DNA of 64,000 nt from Eumeta japonica (taxonomy: Eukaryota > Arthropoda > Insecta > Lepidoptera > Psychidae): the NCBI GenBank assembly GCA_005406025.1, contig BGZK01000485.1, positions 62,001-126,000 on the forward strand. Reading direction: 5' to 3'. Shown one piece after another: positions 52,156 to 62,305 of this stretch. The notes beneath the pieces are model-generated. The model was not told the origin of the DNA and ran no database searches. It saw nothing but the letters and a program-made list of their open reading frames with translations. The translations under genes and the position numbers were made by a program. Within the stretch, counting starts at the first letter, position 1. Each line of letters begins with the position of its first letter.

Positions 52156-52296
52156 GACGTTCGTCAATTTAACTTTTACGATTTTGGGAGGGTCATAATT
52201 AAACTCTACGACCCTCATTCAGATCGCTATTGGATCCAATATAAGGACAAAGCAGGGGAAACTTCTAAAAGTTATATAAAAACATGTGCGTATTAA
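52156..52296 (+). other. Orphan exon-like ORF segment
   Basis: After a good acceptor (TTTTTTATTTTCAG at 52142-52155) comes an open frame of 46 residues beginning DVRQFNFYDFGRVIIKLYDP and containing YWIQYKDKAGETSKSY before TAA. The amino-acid mix is protein-like rather than AT-biased noise. I find no partner exon upstream and do not recognise the sequence. It might be a last exon of an unannotated small gene or a transposon fragment. Confidence 0.2.
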
Positions 52297-52867
52297 AATG
52301 TAACGTTACTCTACAATTTCTAAAAAATAGCTGAAAATGTTTCATAGTTTAAGATTTTAAATAAAAGAACATTTACGTTTTTATTTGTATAGATTAAAGC
52401 ATATAATTTCTAAAGATGTTAATTAAGAAAGAGATTTTCACCACAAATGTTAGTGTTTGATGTTCGTGAGATTGAAACATAATAATGACAATATCATAGC
52501 ATTTTTTTTTTACGATAGTGATAAACAAATTAGAACATAAAATGAAACAAAACGACTATAATTGACTACGGAAAAAATCTTTAAAAACTTGATTTTGTAA
52601 TTTTTTCCCAAATATTTAGTTTAATATTAGGCGGTTTTTTAAATGATTTGTCGGGGGAAAATTTAAAATTTTGACATACTGGTATTTTGACATAATCATA
52701 ACTGATCTATGGTTTTGTGGTCTGTCGTCTAAACATGTAATCTGTGGTTTGAACGTTGAACTTGTTTTAGCGCGTTTACACAAGTTTTTCTACGTACTGG
52801 TTCTACGATTTATTGGGTAAAACATAAAGAATTGCTTGCGATTGTTTGTGTGATATAAAATATTAAG

Positions 52868-53290
52868 ATGGGTGATCACGACGATTTCGAAGATAGCCAG
52901 TTCCCAGACAACGATGAGTTCATACCTTATGTTACAGCCGGCAATCTTGCTCAGAGAAATGGCTCGAAAGTTACGTTGTGGGGGAAAGTAAGCAAAGTTG
53001 CTGGCAATGAAGGCTTTTATGTGAAAACTGTTGACGATCAAGAAGTTTTGATCAGACTAAAGAAACCATTGAACGAATCGCTCGAAGGATGGTGCGAGAT
53101 TCATGGTGTGTCTCAAGGCAGAAGTATCCTTTGTGATGAATACGTTGTTTTTCCTCCAGAAATTACCACTAATATAGATCTGGAAGGGCACAAAGGACTA
53201 GCGAAGTTGTTGTCAGTTCTTGATGATCCGTGGAATTTAGGCGAGGAAAACTCATCAAATCAAATTGCTGGTGTTAAGGCTATGGAGTGA
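52868..53290 (+). CDS. RPA3: Replication protein A 14-kDa subunit, single exon
   Basis: RPA3 is the smallest subunit of the RPA trimer, which coats single-stranded DNA in replication, repair and recombination; it holds the trimer together through a C-terminal helix. The 140-residue protein has an acidic start (GDHDDFEDSQFPDNDEF) and then a single OB fold at about 20-110: RNGSKVTLWGKVSKV, GFYVKTVDDQEVLIRLKKPL, GWCEIHGVSQGRSILCDEYV, followed by the helix GHKGLAKLLSVLDD. Length is in the range of insect RPA3, and the glycine/hydrophobic pattern fits, although sequence identity to vertebrates is low, as is usual for this subunit. The start (AAGATGG) has a good context; no in-frame alternative lies upstream. 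Convergent with DRC2, whose stop is 215 bases away. Confidence 0.82.
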   Translation: MGDHDDFEDSQFPDNDEFIPYVTAGNLAQRNGSKVTLWGKVSKVAGNEGFYVKTVDDQEVLIRLKKPLNESLEGWCEIHGVSQGRSILCDEYVVFPPEITTNIDLEGHKGLAKLLSVLDDPWNLGEENSSNQIAGVKAME

Positions 53291-53421
53291 ATATGTTTTC
53301 ATGGATTTGGTGAAAAAGGCTGATTGATACATACACCAGAATTTTTATTTATAAGCTTAGATTTATTTTGAAATTTAATTGTATGTTTAAAGATTATATG
53401 AATACAAATAATATAATTTCT

Positions 53422-53461
53422 TTTATTATATTTTGGCTTCAATGAATAGTACTTTAATAAA
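53422..53461. promoter_or_regulatory. Crossing poly(A) signals of RPA3 and DRC2
   Basis: Plus-strand AATAAA at 53456-53461 (166 bases after the RPA3 stop) and minus-strand AATAAA at 53427-53422 (79 bases after the DRC2 stop). Each hexamer lies inside the other gene's predicted 3' UTR, so the mature 3' ends should overlap by tens of bases. Confidence 0.55.
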
Positions 53462-53505
53462 TAGTAATGCTATGTTATAAATATCTATAAATACAGAAGT
53501 TCTTA

Positions 53506-56500
53506 TTAAGTAGTTTGTGTCCAACTTTGATAGCGAGGATAAGCGTAGATGTGTGCTGCTTCTTTGTTCTTCTTTTCCAGCTTCATACGTCTCTCATGTA
53601 GAACAGCATTAGAAAGAGCTCCTTCAATACAGGTCACAGGACGAGTTCTGTATGATAATATAATCAATTTTTAATTATATCTATACAGTAATTCTTACAC
53701 CAACATATCATAAATAGAAATTGAAAAGGCTCAGGTTGACTTGACTTCAAAATCACAATATGTAGATGTTTTAACTGTGTTAAAACAATTAACTCTATAT
53801 AGGTAGAAACTGATTATTCTATCACTAAGGAAACAATATGTATCTATTATATTTGTTAATTAACTGAAAAAAATATTTTTACCATGATTTTGACAAACAA
53901 GAAAAGTTTAAATTTACACCTAATGAAATTGGAAAAATATTTGATTTAACACACCGTAGGTTACGCTGAACAAATCCAACTTTCTTAGACTCGGTACTAA
54001 ATGCTGTTCTTGGTTGTTCAGTACCATTTAATGCGAGGTCTGTCAAGTAACTTTTAATGTAGTCTTTCAAATCAGTATTTTCTTTATTGATTCTTTCTTT
54101 CTCCGCTCTAAGGCATAAAACTTGAACTCGAACTCTGTTGATTTTCAATAAGAATTTATCCATTTTCTTGAAATCCTTGCACTCTTCCTGTTATGAGAAT
54201 AATGATTTATAAACTATCTAATTCAATTAAGTCATAATAAATATATTAAAAGGGTCTTATACATGAAACTAAATGTCCAATGTCAAGAAAATGTAGGTCT
54301 TTTTGACAATGCTATTCAGTGTTAGGGCCTATCACAGTCTACACTTGTAATCTTTGAAATCTTTTATAGTAAGTGTATAAAGCAAGTAATACAGTTTAGT
54401 AAATATATATGTCAATACAAAGGTACCAACAAATAATTTGTTAAAATGTGTACTTGCAATGATAACAATTGACATCTTGAAATGTCATAAAGAATGAGAC
54501 TGATAGAATTAAAAATTATGGTTTTGATTGGCAGTTAAATGAAGACAACAAAATTTCGAAAAAATAGATGAAGATTGCTAAAATTATTGAAAATTGTTCA
54601 CTAATATTTGAATTGTAGCCATAAAATCTGTTACTTCATCTGCCATCCTGTTTAAATTTTTAATGAAGGCAAATATTCTACTCAGTAAAATCCATTTATA
54701 TTTTAATGTGCATTTGGAAGACGTTATCAGGGTAATTAAGTTTTTTATGGTCTATTAGTTAGAATTGTAAACTCCATTACTGATTGTATCAGGCTACATT
54801 TGGCATTTACATACCTGTAGAATGTTTAAACAAAAGCACATTTCCCTTTATTTAATAACGGTAATAAATTAAACCCCACCGACTTTAGCGTTATATCCTC
54901 ATGTTACTGACATTTAGTAAAATTTTGGAAAAATCAGTCTCAACTGTTATCACATTGACATAAAAATAATTCAACATTAAGAGAACATTTTGGTTTCATC
55001 TGGGTTCACTCAACATTCGCTGTTGGCATTGAACATACTCAACAAATTTTAGAAGTCTGGAAGATTTCACAGGATGTGGTTGCAGTGTTTTGTGGTTAAT
55101 CAAGGTTTTTGTTTAAATCATGAAACTGATCATGAACCATTATTATAATGGGGTTACGGGCAGGGCACTCTGTATTTGAGTATCAGAATTCAGAGGGTTA
55201 ATGCTAATAGCATGAGATCTTACATATCTGTGGTTCAATGGGCATATCATAGATATCGGTTCTTCATATATTTCTGGTTTAAATTTTCACTAATGAGTTA
55301 CTTGTCCTTGTTAGGATATTCATGAGATAGTGATAGTGATATCTTTTTTTATCCAAAGTGAAAAACTATACAATTCGCCTGCAACAATGAAAATCGCTAT
55401 ATTTGAAAAAAATATCTGTGAATGTCATATTATAATATGCCTCTGACAATATTTTTTATTACAAACTGAAAAATTTAAAGTTTGTTGATGCTACTGTGTT
55501 CTTGGGAATTACTCTGGACAATAAATAGACTCCAATGGGGTATGCACATCAGTAAATCGCTTAAGGCGATGAAAAGGCTTACCTCTGCTTCATAAGAAAT
55601 TATAGAGAAAAAAATTATGCCGGATATCCAAACCGATGCATTGGTTTATTTTAACTGTTTCCATAGCTTGATGATATATGGTATATTGCTTTGGAAACAT
55701 GTCGCAGATGTTCATAGAATTATCATGTCACAGAAGCGGGTTGTTCGAACAACTTACAATCTAGGACCTCAAATATCTCGTAAAAATAAGTTCAAAAAAT
55801 TTTAATCTTAATTCTTGCATTGCAGTTTATATATGAATATTTAATAGATATACATAAGAAATATTTTAGTATTACTTAAGAGAAATAGCGTTGCATATTA
55901 TTGTATTAGAAAATAAAAATATACTGTGTTTTAGGTATGTACCTAAACACAGTTTATATGCAGTTGACTAACACATGTTAGTTGACTGCATCCTTATACA
56001 GTCGACTAATATGTATGTGACTCATAGTAGCATGTTTCAAACTCTCATTTGTAATAATTAACTGCTAACTGTTAAAGTTAAAAATAACCATGTCAAATTA
56101 TTAGTAATTTTATCAATATTGGCATTTGTGACATTATTTTAATGTTATAAATATCTTTAAAAGTAACCTAGTCAACTTCCAATAGTATGAAGTTAAAACA
56201 ATTTTGACACATTTAGTTTTTAACTTTAACAGTTAAAAGGTAATTATTTCAAATAAGAGTTTGAAGCACATACTGAGGGCATACAATTCTGCTCTTATAC
56301 AATTTCAAAATGTTTAGTAAGTAAACATTACTTAAAAAACTGGCCAAGAGCATGTAGGACCATGCTCATTGTAGGGTTCCGAAGCCATCATTACAAACAA
56401 ATGCTAAACATATAAAACAATGCGTTGTTATAGTTTTTTCATGTTTCCCGCAGATAATAGTTATACTTTAGTCGCCCATAACAAGAAAAGCAGGTAGGTA

Positions 56501-59500
56501 TTTCGACTATTACTATTAAACCAGTGTAAATTAAAGTGCATCAGCAAAAGAGCGTATCTTTATGGCCCTTACGTCCTTTTGTTGAGAAGCGCAGTCTTTC
56601 GGCAATAACTCAAAATAGTATATTCAACCATGTTCAAAATAATTTTCATATTTTTGGACATACGGTTTGGAAAATAGAAGGGGGGGGGGGACAATTTCTG
56701 CTACATTCGGCGCGATCATTTTCGAAATTATTTATGTAATCAAAAAAATTGCTTAGAAACTTTAAAATATTTTTAAAACAACTGTCGAAATTTGTACCAC
56801 TCATTGATGTTTGCTGAAAACAATTTTTTTCAGCTTCTGTTATAGTTTACAGTAGGAGTGCCCTCTCTAGAAATTTTATTTTGTTATTCAACCTCCAAAT
56901 TAAGTAGCGGCTTATACAAAACACCTACACTATAAATTTCAACAAAATAAGTCTTGTAGCTTTTGAATAAAATGCCTCTGACATATGGACGAACGGACGG
57001 ACATGACGAAACTATAAGGGTTGCGTTTTTACCACTTTAGCTCGGAACCCTAAAAAGGGCATTATACAATTTTTGAATATTTAGAGGACTAGTTTCTGCC
57101 CACGGCTCCGCTCGCGTGAACATAAAATTAATTACTTAATTTTAAATATCAACGGATCAGGCTCTAACGATGATCCCGGTCGCTATCCCACTCTCGATTC
57201 TGATCGCGTTTTTCATTTCGAACTTCATCTTAGCGGCACGGCGTTCGAGAGACACTGCGGCCGTTGTATTTTTTATGGAGCGTTTTAAAGTATGGCAGTA
57301 ATAATAATAAATATAATTAAAATTGTAAATTACTATAAAATTGTTCTTAGTTTGCGAACAATAAAATATGTAGGTAACTTATAGATTAATGTAGCGCTAT
57401 TCGCGTACACCATGGCATTTTTCTTCTAAACGAAAGGTTTGATTCGAATACTTCAAAGAGAAATTCACATGTTCGACATACGTTGATTATGAAATTATTT
57501 AGTTGTATTGATAATTAATGATTATTAACGTTGTCGATTACAACCAGAAGGGGGAAGGACACGGGAATGGGGATCCAGACTAGGAACGAGGTTGGAAACG
57601 AAATGGGGTTCAGATTTGGAGTAACATCGATATAAAAAGTGCAAGAATGTATTTTATACCAACGCAGCTGTAACCGGGGAAAATGTATAGCTTTTCATTT
57701 TTTTTTTGTATGACATTGTCAAGTATATCCTCCCAAATATTTTTTATTCCACATATAGCGTATACACGTCAATTCTTTCACGTCGACATCATTGTTGTTA
57801 CCGATTTATAGCGTCTCGGCTAACAACTTGTTGGTCAAAAAAAAAATTATAAAAATAATATAAAAATTGTATAAGTATATCATTTTACATTTCTCATTTA
57901 TTCATGACATAAAAATACTAACAATCATTGTTGGGTCCAAATTTTCATAATCTGTCGCCTCTTCTTCGGTAGACTCACCGTAGGGCATGAACTTATCATC
58001 GTTTCTCTCGTACTTGCCACAAATTTCGGACAGGAGCAGGATTTTGACTAGTTTGTCTTTCACATGTTCTAGCCTCTATTAAAAATAGAATGATAGTTAT
58101 AAGAGTTCCAACATTACCTACATAGAATTTATTAAGTTTAAACCACTAAAAAACGTGAAACTAATAGCAGTTGCAAAAATATTGATAGCGAACCATCTTA
58201 AGCTATGATTGAATCTCAAAATAAAATTGTGTGCTTGTGCAAGTCACATGCACAAACACCGCAGGAGTGGAACTTCAGAAAAGTAATCTAGAGAATTATA
58301 TGAATATAGGGTATCAGGAGTAGGATAATTGTAAAGTTTATTTTCTGTATAACATTTTAATTTAAATGCAATATTTACAATCTTACAATACACAAGTATA
58401 TGTATCACTGTCAAAACCCAGCACAGTTTTAACTGAGATTCAATTTTGTATCGATTTGAAAAACATTTACAATAAACGCTTTTAATCTGAAGCTGTAATA
58501 CATTTCACCAAAACAAAACCTATTACGTAAAAATCAGTATTATCGAATACACTGATCAAAACATACAAATACCGCGGAGCACTTGCACGAATGAGTGAAA
58601 AAATAAATGTTACACGGTTAGCTGATGTGAGCCATGGGCGCCATCATATTGGCCTTAGCTGCTCGGCCGTGCGCCGTTCCCTTTACCCCTGTTACGCGAC
58701 CGGCTGTAATGCGACATGCGATAGATGGACGAAAAATTTTGAGGTGATGAAAAAAGTTGCACTTTAAGCATAGAGGGTATAAAATACTAAATATATATAT
58801 GAATCGAACCGTTACCAGAAATTACACATTGAAAGTGTTGTTATACGTATTCAACTTAAAATCCTTTTTCATAATATTTACAACTGACGTTTTGTCAGAT
58901 ACAAAAACGTATCGTAAAATAAACAAAAAATCGTAAAAATCGTTAACTGCACACCGTCGTTGGTATAGGGTTATACGTAAAATGTAAAGTGTGTTCGGCT
59001 CGAAGAATACTGTAGCTATGTAAGTATACACACTGAATATGTTTTTTTTTACATTTTAGACACACACGCACGCACACACACACATATATGTGCTGTTTTG
59101 ATGTAAGCTTATTGTCATTTTGTATGTATTGTCATGATCTCATTGCTATAGAATTTAGGGATTTTTGACAGAAAAAAATTAAGTAGTTTAAGCAGTGATA
59201 ATAAGTAGTTTTAGCAGTGCTCGCTTTGACGCTATCTAAAATGTTGTAAAGGAACGAAACAACTGGTAATATGAAGAGAAAATATCACGAACACAGTATT
59301 TCGTTACCTTTTTTCGTTTCTATTTTTGTTATAATTTGATAAAAAATTACAATTACTGCATATTACACTTAAAAGTGGTAAAGCGATACTTTGTCCGACC
59401 CGGCTACAGCAGGAAAATGGGCTGGCTCGACCAGAGAGATAACACGGGCGTGAAGTAGCAATTTCCGCTGTTATCTTTCTTCCGGTGATTGAGAGTTTCG

Positions 59501-61764
59501 GTGGTCTACTCCGCCTTCTATCAGATATTCTATTTCAAAAAGATCGACCACGCACCAATGACTCCTCTGAGATTGCGAGTGTTAGGCGTCTGTGACCACC
59601 TACTTTCTGGTAATTCGCATGCTCACTTGCTCACTTATCTTTTGATTCGCTACTGTCAATTTTTTTTAAATCAAGTAGCTATTCCTCACCTCGGTGGCGC
59701 TGTGGCTCGCGTTCACCATATTTTCTAAGTCAGCCGCCATTGTAGCCTTATCGCGCTTGGTGCTACATTTTAAGTTCCAGTACCTTTTCGACAGCTGCTC
59801 TTTCTTCTCCTGGAACTTCTCTAACTTGGACTTCATCACGGATTCCGTTTTGGTCCATTGCTTTTGCAGCGCCAGCGAAATTTCCTGTTGTCAATAGATG
59901 ACAGACACTGTTAAGTGCTAGTACTAAACGAATGGAATAGAAAACTATAATCGGTTATACATTTATCCTTTGGGATTAAATTCGAGAGAAAAAGGTGGGA
60001 AATTTATTTTTTAAAAACTGAAAAAATTATTAAGAAAAATATTTTAAAATCGCCAATTAGACGGAGAGGGCTCAATATAATACCACAAAACAGTATACTT
60101 ATTTTGTGATAATATCCTGTGACGTCATTGTGTAATAACGTTATATTAAGTACATTTTAAACACCATTTTGCAAGAAAGATGGAATCTTTCATGCCGTAC
60201 ACTTTGTCGATATTTTGATGATTTTTTTTGCTTTTTTTCCTTATCAAATCTAGTCTGCTTGCATATTTTATCGAGAAATGTATTTTCAAAATCAGTCAAC
60301 TACTGTATTCTATTTTTTTAATTTTTTATATAAAATTATATTTAGATAATGCTCTCTCTCTATTTGGGACATGAATGCAAACTGTTCAGAAAATCAGATA
60401 AAAAATCTAGACTTCAATTATATATTGTTGACATTATTAAAAAGTTAGTGGAATGAAAATTTTTTTATGCTCCATTTAAAATACAATCGAGACTAAAACC
60501 TGTATCACGAATTTCCTGGGAAGTTTGGAAAAAATAAAATTAATCCCTTGTATTTCAATCTATCGCCAACACTGTAATTATATTTGGCACTTCAATGATT
60601 TGGCATAATTTTTAAGGTATTTTTAAGCTTTTTTCATAATACAAAGCTCATTTTTATTCTTAGTGAGTTTGATCGAGTTTTTAACATTACCTTCTGGTTT
60701 GATAACTTTTATTTATTTTTAGATGCCTTCTATACACGTATATTAAAATCTTAAGGAACCCAAATTTATACAATAAATATATTTTGAAAACATTAAGTGA
60801 AGATAAAATATTAAGACACCAAAGCAGTCGCTTTTGAAATTTATATCTGTACGTTTCTGTATATCTGTTTGTTTGTTTGTTCAATTATCACTCAAAAGCT
60901 AAAGGATCGATTTGAACAATTTTTTTTGCATTTCATTAGTAGTATTCGACTGATTAACTTAGTATACAATTTATCACGTTACAATACTTAGGGGCTAGAC
61001 AAAGCAGAAATTTTTTCTTTCATAATTCGAAGCACCTGCTGAATGGATTTGGGCAATACCTACCTATCGCTAGACTGTTGACAGTGCGAGTGTTTTAAAA
61101 AAAGACGTATTTTTTATTTTTTTCAAATCAATAAAGTTCATGTAAAGGAAGATATGTCGCTATAAACAGAACTGAAGAAGATCATGACATGACGTCTAAG
61201 AGTTTGCGTTACTAATGAAAGACAGTGAAGAAATGAAGGACAGCTTCGATGTCTTTTCAATTCGTATCAAACGTTACATAACCACCCATGCAAACGAAGT
61301 TGTGGGCAATAGTTAGTCGATCATAATTACATTTCATTTTCAATTTATACAACTATTTATAGAGAGCTATTATAATACGACATAATAAGTTAAATAAAAT
61401 TTTTTTCATTAAATGGTCTCCAATAAAAGTTCCGTGTTTTAAAAATTGCCTATTTATTGAGGTTTTTATTTTCTTTCTTTCAATATGATTTCCATAGATT
61501 CGTGATGGCGGAAATAATTAACGTAATAAGTTAAACGTTTTTACAATTCAAAAAAATATCACTAACAGACGCTCTATGTATCCTGGCTTCATTTCTAGTG
61601 ATATTCTGCTGGTAGAATAGATCTTTCTCCCTGAGGACTTGGTAGTGCGCCAGCATGGATGCGTGCTTCTCTAGGAAGCCCGTGTATAGATCTCGAAGGC
61701 CGTTCTTGAGTCTTTCCACTTCTATTTCTTTCGGTTGACGAAGGAGATTCATATCTTCTTCGTG
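53506..61764 (-). CDS. DRC2: Dynein regulatory complex subunit 2 (CCDC65-like), C-terminal part
   Basis: DRC2 is a coiled-coil subunit of the nexin-dynein regulatory complex, which links outer doublets of motile cilia; in insects its site would be the sperm flagellum. Five exons are visible, minus strand, in coding order: 61764-61567, 59884-59690, 58075-57923, 54187-53955, 53647-53506. Phases agree and encode 306 residues to a stop at 53506-53508. Features: long Lys/Glu coiled coil in the first two exons (EKFQEKKEQLSKRYWNLK), then the diagnostic KILLLSEICGKYERNDDKFM, the KKMDKFLLKINRVRVQVLCL segment, and a TCIEGALSNAVLHERR end resembling the conserved C-terminus. N-terminal exons lie beyond the right edge. 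The chief alternative is the paralogue DRC1; the SEICGKYE segment and C-terminal end favour DRC2. Large introns are filled with repeats. Confidence 0.75.
55460..55805 (+). pseudogene. Reverse transcriptase C-terminal fragment (second non-LTR family)
   Basis: In broken frames: ATVFLGITLDNK near 55490, then an open frame 55617-55805 with YFNCFHSLMIYGILLWKHVA and RVVRTTYNLGPQ. This is the thumb and connection region downstream of the YADD box of jockey/CR1-like elements, and differs from the family at 30.1-31.5 kb. It lies in the DRC2 intron 54188-57922, antisense to the gene. Confidence 0.75.
55923..55991. repeat. Two neighbouring foldback hairpins
   Basis: 55923-55953: ACTGTG-TTTTAGGTA paired with TACCTAAACACAGT, one bulge, 2-base loop. 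55958-55991: ATGCAGTTGACTAAC paired with GTTAGTTGACTGCAT, 15 pairs including two G-T, 4-base loop. They lie just outside the MITE copy that follows. Confidence 0.65.
56030..56277. mobile_element. MITE-like element, copy 2, in a DRC2 intron
   Basis: Same family as 4073-4368. Its ends are better inverted repeats: left GTTTCAAACTCTCATTTGTA ... TTAACTGCTAACTGTTAAAG, right (reverse complement) GCTTCAAACTCTTATTTGAA ... CTTTTAACTGTTAAAG, about 45 bases each. The core shares ATATTGGCATTTGTGACAT and GAAGTTAAAACAAT with copy 1. Non-coding. Confidence 0.7.
56336..57056 (-). repeat. Lepidopteran-type dispersed repeat, copy 2 (opposite orientation)
   Basis: Reads AAACTGGCCAAGAGCATG ... TGTAGGGTTCCG at the left and GGACGAACGGACGGACATG ... 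CTCGGAACCCTA at the right, the reverse of the copy at 15693-16432. A run of nine or ten G at about 56682 may be a sequencing-difficult tract. Located in a DRC2 intron, directly after the MITE. Confidence 0.7.
57089..57660 (-). mobile_element. Helitron-like 3' terminus, minus strand
   Basis: On the minus strand the sequence ends GCGAGCGGAGCCGTGGGCAG, AAA, CTAG and is followed by T, the Helitron CTRR|T terminus with a GC-rich hairpin just inside. The body to the right includes the repeat-like CTCTCGATTCTGATCGC block. I could not place the 5' end, so the right coordinate is only a rough limit. Confidence 0.5.
58571..58770. repeat. Dispersed repeat, copy 2 (relative of 9094-9545)
   Basis: Contains CGCGGAGCACTTGCACGAATG, GTTAGCTGATG, CATATTGGCCTTAGCTG, GACCGGCTGTAATGCGACATG and GTTGCACTTTA in the same order as the copy in MSH4 intron 4. 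Non-coding; in a DRC2 intron (58076-59689). Confidence 0.65.
59390..59640. other. GC-richer block in a DRC2 intron, unassigned
   Basis: Stands out from its AT-rich surroundings, with CCGACCCGGCTACAGCAGG, GGGCTGGCTCGACCAGAGAG and GTTAGGCGTCTGTGACCACC. It resembles fragments of non-LTR element UTRs in composition, but I see no coding frame and no second copy in the window. Confidence 0.35.
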
Positions 61765-61889
61765 CTGAAAATTATAACTGTTCAAAACTAAGAACGGTAA
61801 ATTGTTCATTTATACTTGTATACCTCCTATAAGAGAACATGATACTTAAACAAATAAAAAAGTAAAAAGTAATTTGTGTGTACGGCACG

Positions 61890-62305
61890 CTTATATATGA
61901 TAGAGAAAGCGGGGTATAGCAGGAAATGAAAGTGGAATCAATGTTAGTGAACATGCGATTTTTGCGTAGTGCGTGTGGAGTGTCTTTAAAAGATGTACAC
62001 GTATGTTGCGGTGGTTTGGCACCTGAAAAGGATGAGTCAATGCAGACTGACGCACTACAGAGCGAATGTGCGTGATGAAGGAGTCGGCAATTTTTGCCCA
62101 AGAAAATCTTGTGCAAATAAATTGGAGACATATTAATCAAGGACCAAATCTTAAACACCCGAAACCGAAAAGCTTGCATGAAAAGTTGATGGATGTAAGT
62201 GAAGCAGGAGAGATACGCGAAAATCGTACCATGTGGAAATTTTTGGTCCTTGCCTACCCATGTGGGAAATAGGCACGGCGTGAGTTTATAATGATTATAA
62301 TATTA
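61890..62305 (+). pseudogene. 3' fragment of the same non-LTR family as 30.1-31.5 kb
   Basis: Parallels 31120-31520 piece by piece: RFLRSACGVSLKD against RSMCGVSQKN, MDVSEAGEIRENRTMWKFLV against MDVSEAKEICKDRIMWKS, then AYPCGK and a stop followed by GGCGTGAGTTTATAATGATT, the shared 3' UTR. Broken by frameshifts. Starts about 130 bases upstream of the first visible DRC2 exon, on the opposite strand. Truncation at the 5' side is normal for LINE insertions. Confidence 0.8.
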
